64,000 nucleotides of DNA from Prorocentrum cordatum (lineage: Eukaryota > Sar > Dinophyceae > Prorocentrales > Prorocentraceae), in NCBI GenBank assembly GCA_963575745.1, contig CAUYUJ010017860.1, positions 708,021 to 772,020 on the forward strand, in the 5' to 3' direction. Shown here one piece after another: positions 40,896 through 51,568 of this stretch. The position numbers and the translations under genes were made by a program. Below the pieces are notes generated by a model that was not told where the DNA came from, did no database searches, and saw only the letters and a program-made list of their open reading frames with translations. Each line of letters begins with the position of its first letter. Position 1 is the first letter of the stretch.

Positions 40896-41110
40896 AGGGC
40901 ATGGGCTCAGGGGGGGATGCATCATCGCCGATAGGGGCCCGATTCTTCGCCGATAGGGGCTGGACAGCCTTTTCCCGCTTAGGAAATGGCGGCTACGCAA
41001 TCGCGGGCCTATTGCCGATCCCTACCCCTGATCCGGTCTCCCACTGAGCTGGCCCCACCTTGAGCCTGTCCCTCCCGGAGCCGGTGCACCCCCCCTATCG
41101 TTGCCACTCA

Positions 41111-41222
41111 GAGGAGGAGGAGGAGGAGGAGGAGGAGGAGGAGCAGGAGGAGGAGGAGGAGAAGGAGGAAAAGGAGGAAGGAGCAGGAGGAGGAGGAGGA
41201 GGAGGAGGAGGAGGAGGAGAAG
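41111..41222. repeat. (GAG)n tract
   Basis: GAG with GCA and AAG interruptions. Confidence 0.95.
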
Positions 41223-41484
41223 AAGGAGACCCACAGCTCCTCCCAGTCAGCCCGAGGACAGCATGGAGGACGGCGACGAGCCAGACGGCGCCTGTTCCGA
41301 ATTCGAGGAGGCACTGCTGCATTAGGAAGTGGGGAGCGGGGAGGGGGATGATGGTGAGGAGCAGGAGGAGGGGGGCGAGGAAGCGGTGGATGAGGCACGT
41401 TCGCGCGGGTGGCCCTGGAATTGTGCAAACGCTTCTTGAGATCTCTGGAGGCCTCCGGAGGTTTTTCGAGGCTTCGGGAAAGGG

Positions 41485-41508
41485 AGAGGAGGAGGAGCTG
41501 GAGGAGGT

Positions 41509-41541
<33 letters not shown>

Positions 41542-41642
41542 GGAAAAGGAGGAGGAGGAAAAGGAGGAGGAGGAGGAGGAGGAGGAGGAGGAGAGGAAGG
41601 AAAGGGGGGTGGGAGGGGAAGGAGGCGGGGGAGGGGGAGGAG
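41485..41642. repeat. (GAG)n tract
   Basis: GAG/GAA triplets. Confidence 0.95.
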
Positions 41643-41854
41643 TGGCGGGTCTTCTGCTCTCCTTCACCATCCGCCTCGTCCAACCCCTCCCCGTGAAGGA
41701 CCCTGTGGCAGGAAGAGGAAAGCTTGATCCTGCCGTTCCCCCTCCTCCATTCGTTTTCCCTATAAATGCCTCCCTATCGTGCCCCGAGGCCGGTCGAAAG
41801 GGCGGGCCGGGCATTTCGCCTGAGACTTCCTTGCCACTCATGACCCTGAAGCTT

Positions 41855-42300
41855 ACAAGCTGAACAGCTTCACAGATGGAGGGCGGGCCGCTTCCATCAT
41901 GTGGCCCTCGCCTTGGTCCCGCGCATGTTCGTTTCAAAACGTTGCAAGAGCTTCACGGATTGAGCGCGGGTCGTATCCAAAATGCGGTTCTCGTTTCAGC
42001 GTCGCGCGCATTCTTTTCAAACAATTGCGAGAGTTTCGCGGGTTCGGGGCGGGTGGTTTTCAACATGTGGTCTTTGCCTTACCGTCGCGGGCACTCGTCT
42101 TAAGAAGTTGCAGGAGCTTCACTGATTGAGGGCGGTTCCTGATCAAAGTGTGGTTATCGTTTTAGTGTTGTGCACGCTTGTTTGGACCAATTGCAAGAGT
42201 TGTGCGGGTTGAGAGCGGCTTATTTTGAAATTGTGTTGTTCGTTTTCGCGCCGCGCGCACTCGTCTTAAACATCTGCAGGAACCCCATTGATTCCCATGG
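41855..42300. repeat. Degenerate tandem repeat, period about 83 bp, ~6 units
   Basis: Phase marks AGCTTCACAGATG (41866), AGCTTCACGGATTG (41949), AGTTTCGCGGGTTC (42033), AGCTTCACTGATTG (42115), AGTTGTGCGGGTTG (42195) and a weaker one near 42280. Each unit also has a TCGTTT-CGCGCGCA segment. Confidence 0.75.
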
Positions 42301-42304
42301 TTAG

Positions 42305-42500
42305 CGTGCCAGAAAACACTGTTTTGGAACGGCCCAGGACTGCCAAAGCGCAATAGTTACGTTGGTTCGCCGCGTTGATGTCCCATGAATGGTGTTTTGG
42401 CTCGGTGCAGGATCGTTAAAACAGTCCGGTTGATTCGTGGCGTTGAAGGTCCGATAGTGTTGTTTTGGCACGCTTCAGGATCTTCAAGCGGTTGTTTCCC
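42305..42500. repeat. Degenerate tandem repeat, period about 72 bp, ~3 units
   Basis: GTTTTGG-x8-CAGGA phase marks at about 42321, 42394 and 42465. Confidence 0.65.
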
Positions 42501-42689
42501 GACGGGGCACTTCCTTCAGTGGCACTGAGTCCTTGTAGTTAGGGGCCTGCGAAGTGGGAGATTCGAGGGAGAGTTTATCTCTGATCCTCCTCCTGGTCCT
42601 CAGGTTCTCTCTGGTTTTTTCTGGTCCTCCTGTCCTCCTCCTCATCGCTGATGAGTCTCAGGTTTTGTCTGGTCCTCCTCTTCCTTATC

Positions 42690-43665
42690 CTAAGGAGCGC
42701 CAGGAGCTTAAGGACAGCACCCAGACCATGCTGGATGGCACAGGGATCCTCGTTAACAAGCTCGGCACCCCAAGTCGAAGGAGACAACGACGGCAAGTTC
42801 AAGCGGCCACCAGTGAACGCACCCACTGGAGCATGCAGATTGCCAAGAGAAAGCGTTAGCGAGGTTTCTCGGGGTGCTGATCTGGGCAAGTTGTGAGCTG
42901 GCCGTGCCGGCAGGCAGCCAAAGGAAGCATTAGCGAGGTTTCTCGGAGTGCTACTCATGGCGGACTACTTGGGCACAACAGGACGCCCGCACTGCCATCG
43001 CAATGGGCAGTATGTTATGGAGCACCTTCAGGTACACATCTGCAGGGCGGGAGGAGAAACAGTGATCATCATGATGCCCACCTGGGTGCTCCTCGTCGGC
43101 CCCTGCCTATGACCGTGATGTCCAGTATGCTCTACCTCGCACACCCCGAGGGGGAAATGGGCGACCTCATAGGATAGTGTACAAAGACATCACATGGAGC
43201 ATCTGTCAGAGCGACCGAGAAGTGAGCTGAGTGGAAGAGCGGACCACGGAATTCAACATATAGAAGTAGCAGGAGCCCCCCGAGCAACAGTTTTGGGTCT
43301 CGGGCCTTCCATCTCTCCCCTCTCTCCTCCTTTTGAGGTCGTGTCGTCGTCTCTTCCTCCCCCTTGGCTTGGGCGCCCTGCTAAGCCCGCGCGTCCCCCT
43401 CCCCAAGAGCACGCGGGAGGGCCAGCAGCTGCTCCCCCCGCACTGGCCCGATGGGACTCGCGATGTAAGGTTGCGAACCTCTCTAACGGGGCCACCTCGG
43501 AGCTCGGTCCTTGAGCTTCAGGGCACGCCCCCTGCCGGCCAGAGTGAGAAAGCAGGCTTGCAGCACAACCGCGCGCAGGAGATTTTGACAATAGCGCGTA
43601 GATCACCCGAGTGAGTGCTTTGACGCTACCCCCTCATTCGGATGTCCATGTCCGCGTCCTCCTTA
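42690..43665 (+). repeat. Dispersed ~1-kb repeat, copy B (5'-truncated family X)
   Basis: Collinear with the reverse complement of 5211-6240. It begins inside the family X coding sequence (ERQELKDSTQTMLDG), continues through the shared non-coding part (for example GGTCGTGTCGTCGTCTCTTC and CTCAAGGACCGAGCTCC on the complement) and ends at a CTC tract at 43665. The truncated 5' end and triplet 3' end fit an incompletely reverse-transcribed copy. Confidence 0.75.
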
Positions 43666-43920
43666 TCCTCCTCCTCCTCCTTCTCATTCTCCTCTCCCTC
43701 CTCCTCCGCCTCCTCCTCCTCCTCCTTCTCCTTCTCCTCCCTCCCCCTCCTCCTCCTCCTCCTCCTCCTCCTCCTCCTCCTCCTCCTCCTCCTCCTCCTC
43801 CCTCATCCTCATCCTCATCCTCATCCTCATCCTCCTCCTCCTCCTCCTCCTCCTTCTCTTCCCTCCTCCTTCTCCTCCTCCTCCCTCCTTGTCCTCTTCC
43901 TTCTCCTCCCTCTCCATCGC
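43655..43920. repeat. (CTC)n tract with (CTCATC)n
   Basis: CTC triplets with a CATCCT-repeat block at 43804-43832. Confidence 0.95.
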
Positions 43921-43923
43921 TCC

Positions 43924-44035
43924 CCGCCCACCGCCTGGTGAGCGCCGGCAGGTGCCCCTGGGGACGTACCTGCGCCAGCTGGCGAACGTGGGCCCGGACC
44001 CCAGGCGTCGTCGCCCTCCTTTCTGGCGGGTGCTG
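43924..44035 (+). CDS. Possible exon fragment
   Basis: Frame 2 reads PPGERRQVPLGTYLRQLANV then GPDPRRRR with G/C-ending codons, right after a pyrimidine-rich tract that could serve as a splice acceptor region. Unknown protein; short. Confidence 0.25.
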
Positions 44036-44224
44036 CCGGGGGGGGATTTACATGGGGGCGGGAAAAGGGCCCGACATTCACCCTTGAATGCCACTTTTGG
44101 ATTCACGAGGGAACGAACACAGCGACGCACGTGAACCGCAATAGTAGCATTACTGAAAAATTCTTGTGTAGAGCGCGCCTCCTCGCACACAAGGCTCACC
44201 CAAGGCTCACCCAGTACCTCCCTT

Positions 44225-44368
44225 CTCTCGTCTCCTCCCTCGCCCTCATCTTCCCCCTTTTTCCTCCTCCTTCTCCACATCATTGTCCTCCTCCTCGTTT
44301 TCCTCCTCCACCTCCTCTTCCTCCTCCTCCTCCTCCTCCTCTTCGTCCTCCTCCTCCTCTTTCTCCGA
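44225..44368. repeat. (CTC)n tract
   Basis: CTC/CTT triplets. Confidence 0.9.
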
Positions 44369-44843
44369 GTCTGCTTAATTTGAGCTAGAAACTTAGTTTT
44401 GACCCTTGTGATTGATCAAGGCAACTCGCGGGGGCATCCAACATTGGATGCCCCCTTGCCTTGCTTACAACACCCACCGTTGTTTTTCAATCTACACTCT
44501 TCGTGCATCGTCGTAGTCACTCCCCTAATTTGCCTCCTCGCCCCGCTGGTTGCGACGGCATTCTGAAGGTCATCGCTGGGTTTCCCCAGGCAGGCCGAAA
44601 CTTACGTTCGACGTTTTCCCTTCAAAAAAGCAACTCGCTCGAGCATCGTTCCAGGACGGGCTGTTGCGATGCGGAGATCGCCGATGACCTGGCGAGATCT
44701 GATGTGGAGTTGGCAAACACGCGCCCCAAACGCAGTTTTGTGTGTAACGACGCACGAACAACAAAATATAGGCAACAGAGGGGGGGCGGGGGCATCCAAA
44801 AATGGAGCCCCTTTTGTTTGGTCCCCTTGGTTTGCCCCCCCCC

Positions 44844-44880
<37 letters not shown>

Positions 44881-45270
44881 TTTTTTCAAACAAAGTGTTT
44901 GCGCACCTGGTTTGTTTCGAAATGCTTGCCATACTCTGTCCCGCGCAGAGACGGACGCGACAAAAAAGGGGTATTCTTGCTTCCAACATCCATCGTTGCT
45001 CTTCAGATTGTGTTAATATTGTACAGTTTTCTGTGGTAGTTGTTGGTAGGGCTGTCCGTGTAAAGTCGAGCAAAGAGCAGCCCGAAGGCACCAACAAAAA
45101 AATGCATTTTAGAGTTCCGGGGTGGACACCGATCGTGAAAATGGTTACGTCATACAAAAATACACTTTTGGAACGTGCGATTTTGTTCGCAGAATGTTTG
45201 AAACGCGTTGCTTTCCGCCTTGGCGTAAGGTCTTCAGAAGAATGGAATGGAGAGCTTGACAAGCATCCCG
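44369..45270. other. AT-richer spacer with poly-C; no gene
   Basis: Contains a small palindrome GGCATCCAA-CATTGGATGCC at about 44433 and the poly-C listed separately. ORFs lack coding bias. Confidence 0.4.
44835..44875. repeat. Poly-C: C9-A-C31
   Basis: Long homopolymer, seen directly; true length cannot be trusted from a consensus. Confidence 0.8.
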
Positions 45271-45505
45271 CGCCCAAAATTTAACGAAACATGCGCAGAA
45301 CTTCTCCGTCTAGACAACACGAATCCAAAAAGGAAACCCTCAAGGCGTGAGTCCGCCCCATGAAATGGAAGGCTATGGTTTTCACCCGTTGCGTTTCTGA
45401 TGGCAAACACGCCGCGCCCAAAATTCACAAAACATGCGCATAACCTTCCCGTGTTCGCAATCTGAATCCAAAAACAAAGCCCTCAAAGGGTGCTTCCGCC
45501 CCACC
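45271..45505. repeat. Two-copy tandem repeat, offset ~145 bp
   Basis: CGCCCAAAATT, AAACATGCGCA, GAATCCAAAAA, CCCTCAA and TCCGCCCCA recur in order at 45271-45361 and 45416-45505. Confidence 0.75.
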
Positions 45506-45610
45506 ACTGCCGCCCCAGCACCACAGCCTCAGTAGTACAGCCCCAATACTACAGCTCCAGAACTACAGGCCCCAGTATTACAAGGGTACTGAGGAGGAAA
45601 CCAAGAGGAG

Positions 45611-45736
45611 ATTATTCACTGCGTGGGGATCCCCATATGTGCATCTCCTTGCTGGCGTTCCCTTGGTGGTGGGACTCGGTGAGGACGAATCTGGATTTAA
45701 GTGTGACTGAGCTGCCTCTCTCTCTGCTCTCTCTGC

Positions 45737-45767
<31 letters not shown>

Positions 45768-45958
45768 GCCCTCTCTCTGTCTCTGCCTCTCTTTCCCTGC
45801 TCTCTCTCTCTCTCTCTCTGCCTCTCTCTCTGCCTCTGTCTCTCTGCCTCTCTCTCTCTCTCTGCCTCTCTCTCTGTGCCTCTCTCTCTCTGCCTCTATA
45901 TCTGCCTCTCTCTCTCTCTCTCCTCTCTCTCTTCTCTCTATTCTCTCTCTGTTTTCTC

Positions 45959-45991
<33 letters not shown>

Positions 45992-46016
45992 GCTCTCTCT
46001 CTTCTCTTCTCTTCTC

Positions 46017-46072
<56 letters not shown>

Positions 46073-46171
46073 CTCTTTCTCTCTTTCTCTCTCTATCTCT
46101 CTCTCTCTCTCTCGCTTCTGTCTCTCTCTTTCGCTCTCTCGCTCTCTCTTGCTCTCTCTCGCTCTCTGTCG

Positions 46172-46202
<31 letters not shown>

Positions 46203-46302
46203 GCTCTCACTCGCTCTCTCTCGCTCTCTCTCGCTCTCCCTCGCTCTCTCCCGCTCTCTCTCTCTCTCTCTGCTCTCTCTCTCTCTCTCTCGCTCTCTCC
46301 CG

Positions 46303-46385
<83 letters not shown>

Positions 46386-46749
46386 TTTCTCTCTCGCTCT
46401 CTCTTCTCTCTCTCTCCCCCCCCCCCTCTCTCTCCACTTTTCTCTCTCTTCTTTCTCTCTCTCATCGCTCTTCTCTCCTCTCACTCTCTCTCTCTCTCTC
46501 TTCTATCTTATTTCTTTCTCTCTCCTCTCTCTTCTCTCTTTTCTCTTCCTCTTCTCTCTCTCCGCTCTCTCTCTCTTCTCTCTTCTCTTCTTTCTCTCGC
46601 CTGTTCTTCCTCTCTCAACTCCCCTCTCTCTCTCTCCTCTCCGCTCTTTCTCTCTCTCCTCTCTCTCTCTCTCTCTTCCTTCTCTTCCCTCTTCTCCCCC
46701 CTTCCCCCCTTCCCCTCTCTCTTTCGCTTCCTCTCTCTCTCTCTCTCTT

Positions 46750-46796
<47 letters not shown>

Positions 46797-46797
46797 A
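45611..46797 (+). repeat. Direct duplication, copy 1: 110-bp unique leader plus (CT)n block
   Basis: Starts ATTATTCACTGCGTGGGGAT, then CATATGTGCATCTCCTTGC, then about 1.07 kb of CT-rich dinucleotide repeat containing a (TA)n at about 46057-46071. The 459-codon Leu/Ser ORF is an artefact. Confidence 0.9.
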
Positions 46798-46798
46798 C

Positions 46799-47632
46799 GG
46801 GCTCGTGAGGTCAGCCAGGGTGGCTCCCCCTTGGGGCTCCCAAATGATGCCCCTGGCAGCGTTTTGTGACCATGAGGCTCTCAAGAGATACATGTTGGGG
46901 AGGCCAATCGGCAATTCTAGCTGAGGCGTCCCACCAAAATCGGCGCGAACGGGCTCGTGAGATCAGCCAGGGTGGCTCCCCCTTGGGGCTCCCAAATGAT
47001 GCCCTTGGCAGCGTTTTGCGACCATGAGGCTCTCAAGAGATACATGTTGGGGCGCCAAACGGCAATTCTAGCTGAGACGTCCCACCAAAATCGGCGCGAA
47101 CGGGCTCGTGAGATCAGCCAGGGTGGCTCCCCCTTGGGGCTCCCAAATGATGCCCCTGGCAGCGTTTTGTGACCATGAGGCTCTCAAGAGATACATGTTG
47201 GGGACGCCAAACGGCAATTCTAGCTGAGGCGTCCCACCAAAATCGGCGCGAACGGGCTCGTGAGATCAGCCAGGGTGGCTCCCCCTTGGGGCTCCCAAAT
47301 GGTGCCCCTGGCAGCGTTTTGCGACCATGAGGCTCTCAAGAGATACATGTTGGGGGCGCCAAACGGCAATTCTAGCTGAGACGTCCCACCAAAATCGGCG
47401 CGAACGGGCTCGTGAGATCAGCCAGGGTGGCTCCCCCCTGGGGCTCCCAAATGATGCCCCTGGCAGCATTTTGTGACCATGAGGCTCTCGAGAGATACAT
47501 GTTGGGGGCGCCAAACGGCAATTCTAGCTGAGACGTCCCACCAAAATCGGCGCGAACGGGCTCGTGAGATCAGCCAGGGTGGCTCCCCCTTGGGGCTCCC
47601 AAATGATGCCCCTGGCAGCGTTTTGTGATCAT
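46799..47632 (+). repeat. Tandem satellite, 151-152 bp, 5.5 units
   Basis: CGGGCTCGTGAG phase marks at 46798, 46950, 47101, 47253, 47405 and 47557. Units are nearly identical, so the array is young. The period is not a multiple of three. Confidence 0.95.
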
Positions 47633-47655
47633 GAGAGAGTGTGAGTGTGAGCTTA

Positions 47656-47755
47656 ACTTATCTTATCTTATCTTGAAATCTCTTCTTACCATATCTTGTG
47701 CTATCTTATCTTATCTTGTAGTATATTATCTTGTCTTGTCATATCTGGTGATTAT
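47656..47755. repeat. (TTATC)n-like short repeat
   Basis: CTTATCTTATCTT and variants. Confidence 0.8.
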
Positions 47756-47828
47756 CATTGGGAGGAGGGAGGCGCGAGCGGGAGGAAGGAGGAAGGAGGA
47801 AGGAGGAGCAGTGGGAGGCGTCAGAGTA

Positions 47829-47954
47829 ATTATTCACTGCGTGGGGATCCCCATATGTGCATCTCCTTGCTGGCGCTCCCTTGGTGGTGGGACTCGGTGG
47901 GGACGAATCTGGGTTCAAGTGTGACTGAGCTGCCTCTCTCTCTGCTCTCTCTGC

Positions 47955-48003
<49 letters not shown>

Positions 48004-48203
48004 GCCCTCTCTCTGTCTCTGCCTCTCTTTCCCTGCCTCTCTCTCTCTCTCTGCCTCTCTCTCTGCCTCTCTCTCTCTGCCTCTCTCTCTCTCTCTGCCT
48101 CCCTCTCTCTGTGCCTCTCTCTCTCTCTCTGCCTCTATCTCTGTCTCTCTCTCTCTCTCTCTCTCTCCTCTCTCTCTTCTCTCTATTCTCTCTCTGCTCT
48201 CTC

Positions 48204-48236
<33 letters not shown>

Positions 48237-48579
48237 GCTCTCTCTCTTCTCTTCTCTTCTCTTCTCTTCTCTTCTCTCTCTCTCTATCTCTCTCTCTCTC
48301 TCTCTTTCTCTCTCTATCTCTCTCTCTCTCTCTTCCCTCGCTCTCTCTCTCTCTCTCTTCTCTCACTCTCTCTCTCTCTCTCTTTCGCTCTCTCGCTCTC
48401 TCTTGCTCTCTCTCGCACTCTGTCGCTCTCTCTCGCTCTCTCTCTCTCTCTCTCGCTCTCACTCGCTCTCTCTCTCGCTCTCTCTCGCTCTCCCTCGCTC
48501 TCTCCCGCTCTCTCTCTCTCTCTCTCTGCTCTCTCTCTCTCTCTCTCGCTCTCTTCCGCTCTCTCTCTCTCTCTCTCTC

Positions 48580-48673
<94 letters not shown>
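47829..48673 (+). repeat. Direct duplication, copy 2: 110-bp leader plus (CT)n block
   Basis: Same leader as 45611 with few substitutions, followed by about 0.74 kb of CT repeats that keep part of the internal order of copy 1. Confidence 0.9.
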
Positions 48674-48674
<1 letters not shown>

Positions 48675-48826
48675 GTCTCGGCTCGAGAGTGCCCAGCACT
48701 CAGACCGCAGCCGCGACGCGAAGCGCCCCGCCTCGGAGCCAGACTCCCAGGCCTCGCGAGACCGGAGGGGCCCCAGCAGGACCCTACTGATTCGCGTCAC
48801 CTCTCCCCACCAGAGCGCCCGCAGCA

Positions 48827-51354
48827 ATGGCCCCCAGTAAGCCGGAGCGCCGTCGCTCTTCCAAGCAGCCTCCGAGCTCACGTCCTGCTGCTGAAGGGTC
48901 TCTCCTCCAACGCAAGCAGGACTGCATCGCAGCTTTCAAGCAAGCGGGGTCTGACCGCCCCACGGCCGCATACAACGGGCTTGCCGAGCTGAACGCGGAT
49001 GAGCTCCAGGCCACGTACGACATGCACAAGACCAACGCGAAGAAGCTCGGCAGTGCCTTGATCCGCATGTGCGCCGCCAACCAGATCAGCTACACGCTGG
49101 ATCACCACCAGCGCAGCAAGCCTAAGCGCATTGGCGGTGACACATCACACCCACCAGCTGGGTCCGCACGTCTTCAGGCTGCGGACACCCAATTCATTGC
49201 CTTGGACCCGGCCTTTTGGAAGGTCCCAGTCCTTGCCGAACCCACATCACCTGACGACGGCAAGACGTACAAGCCCAGTATCAGCCTCCACGACTACGAG
49301 AGCGGTGAACGGCTGCTGCAACACCACCTCGAGCAGGGTAAGCGTACCACGGGTCAACTTGCGATTGCTGTCATGGGCCCAAAAAACGATAATTACGTCG
49401 GTACCGAGCTCGCCGTCCCCGTGCTGAAGCGCAACCCCAAGGCGCCCAAAGTGGTCCACACGCACGTCCCCGTGACCGTGTACCAGCTGGGCACCAAGGA
49501 AGTCGCCTGCACGGAAAAAGTAGCCGTCGCCACCATCGACCCTGCCGACCACGTATGCTGGATTCGGGCGACCATACATGAAACCGAGGCCATCGCCGCA
49601 GTCCCCTCCATGCATCAGGCCTTCGAGGACCAGTTCTCGGGAGGTGCCCCCGTGAACGGTGGTCCACGCGCCAAGGGTCCTTTCCGAAGGGACTCCGCTC
49701 CACAGGACAAGGCGCGCCAAAACCAAAAGCACAGGGAGTCCAAGAAAGACGCTCGCCGCCAGGAGCTCGATAGTCAGCTCCAGGACACCTTCAAGGCCCT
49801 CTTCCACGGCAACTTTAAAGCCGTCACCATCCTCGAACCCTGCAAAAGCCTAGGCAGGTTTGGATCGGGCGTCGGAAAGAGGTCCCTGGCTGCCACCTTC
49901 GGCGTCAGTCTTCAAGCGGTCGACAAGGTCTTGGCGGGTTCAGGGCAACTCGGCGCCACCTACGACCTCAGCAACGTAGGTGCAGACGAGCCCACTGCAG
50001 ACAAGTACCAGACCGTGTGGTTCCCTGAGGACCAGCCCATCACGATGGCAGATGCGTTCCAGAAGTCGGTGGATTTCAAGGCCCTGGGAGTCGTCAGGCA
50101 CGGCAAGTCAGGCTTATTGGGGATCCGTGTTTCACGAGGGTCAGACGCCGCCAAGGCTGCTGCCGTCAGCATCCGCGGCTGCGAAGCCACCCTCGCCAAG
50201 ACGCGCTACCGCATCACTGGCATTGCGGCACGCCGCGCCACGCTGACCCAGCTCGCCAAGACTCTCACGGGCCCGTCCGTTAAATGGGACTGTGAGGTCT
50301 ACCACACCGCCTGGGACCCAGCCACTTCGGCTCAGTTTGCCTTAGTGCGCGCCCATCGTCCCCCACTCACATATACGGTACAGGTCGCGGGGTGCCCCAT
50401 CCCGTGGAGCATCACCGAGGCCCGCTGGCTGAGGTGGTGCCGAAGCGGGACAACGTTACCATCGTCACGCCTACCACCATCACAGAGCCTGTGACGCCGC
50501 CAGCCCGTGGTGGCGGCTTCAGCCCCGCCACTGGCACACTCCTCACCAAAGCGGCCCAGAGCCCTTACCTCCACGACCTCATGACTGCCACGCCCAAAGG
50601 CAAGGGCGTCGCACCGCTCCTGATCCCCAAGGAGGAGCCTTTAGCCAAGCGCCACCGATCCTCCAGTGGGAAACGCGACGCCACGCCGCACGCAAGATCA
50701 CACGGCGCCCCAGGCCGCAGCTCCTCTGCACCCCCGCACGGCACGGACGGAGCTGCCGAGCAGACGGCCGTCCAAGGATCAGGTGGTCATGACCCGCAGC
50801 TTGGCACGGTGGCGGCTGAAGGTGGGGGCCACACCGAAGGGGGCGCTGCCACAGCCGCCGAAGTACCAGGCGACGCTGACGACGTCGAGATCCTCTCATC
50901 AGGTGATGAATACAGCGTGGCTTCCCACGAACTCAACACCTTCGGCGAACGCTTCGCATCGGCCCCTAAACTGCCAGATGCCGCCACGACCCGCATCCAA
51001 CACATGGAACAACAGCACGAGCTGCTTGCCAACACGGTGGATAACATGCAGGTTCAGCTTGCGGGCGTTCTCTCCTCCCAGGCCACACTCACGGAGCACG
51101 TCTCAGGTTTGGAACGGGGGCTTGCCACCGTCGTCACCCAGCAACAGACGGCAACCGCCGAAGCCGCTGCACTGCGTGGCGACATCCAGGCCCTCCTCGG
51201 GCACCTCACGGGGGGCACCATCCACCTGCCACAGGTGGCCACTCTCGAAACTAAGAATGGAGGAAGCTGCATCAGTTGCCGATCCCGTGGTTGTCTGCGG
51301 GTGGATCGACCAGCCAGGCCAGGTCACCCCAGGGACGGGGCCCCCAGGGGCTGA
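48827..51354 (+). CDS. Giant element ORF1, coiled-coil protein (one frame break)
   Basis: ATG 48827 (GCAGCAATGG). The first part runs in one frame to the G4 run at 50389-50392, after which the adjacent frame continues (LTYTVQVAG then PHPVEHHRGPLAEVV) to a stop at 51354; adding one G would join them into about 842 residues. It contains a basic N-terminus, a central globular part (AVTILEPCKSLGRFGSGVGK, VSRGSDAAKAAAVSIRGCEA), an acidic low-complexity region and a C-terminal coiled coil (IQHMEQQHELLANTVDNMQV). The layout resembles non-LTR ORF1 nucleic-acid-binding proteins; the function is inferred. Confidence 0.7.
49162..49186 (+). promoter_or_regulatory. Bulged-C hairpin 1
   Basis: Lower stem GTCCGCA/TGCGGAC (7 bp), unpaired C49169, upper stem GTC/GGC (one T-G pair), loop TTCA. 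Inside ORF1. Confidence 0.75.
50507..50531 (+). promoter_or_regulatory. Bulged-C hairpin 2
   Basis: Lower stem GTGGTGG/CCGCCAC (one T-G pair), unpaired C50514, upper stem GGC/GCC, loop TTCA. Inside ORF1. Confidence 0.75.
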
Positions 51355-51568
51355 CAAAGGCAAAGACAAGGGTCGGGTCACCCAGGAACCCTATTGAAGG
51401 TGCCTCAGAGAGCCTGCCTCAGCCCTCCGAGGAAGCGCCTTCAGAGGCATCTCTTCTCTCTTCGCGTCGTATCTCTTTCTTGTCATATCATGTCAGTTTT
51501 GGCAGCAGCACGCGCAAGCTATCTGGTGTAGGGACACCCGTCATCTTGCAGGGGGCGTGATTGTTGCA

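Noticed and set aside
43021-43045. Twelfth TTCA hairpin (ACC-TTCA-GGT)
   Set aside because: The upper stem pairs but there is no lower stem around it; treated as chance.
45490-46869. 459-codon Leu/Ser ORF and similar ORFs at 47696-48790
   Set aside because: They are translations of (CT)n repeats.
46799-47632. CRISPR array
   Set aside because: Units of 152 bp are repeated end to end without unique spacers; this is a eukaryotic satellite.
48673-48690. Possible leader relic before the giant element (CTCGGCTCGAG)
   Set aside because: Too few matches to the leader to distinguish from chance.
51430-51455. Another TTCA hairpin at GCGCCTTCAGAGGC
   Set aside because: The base after the loop does not allow the NNC/GNN pairing of the class.
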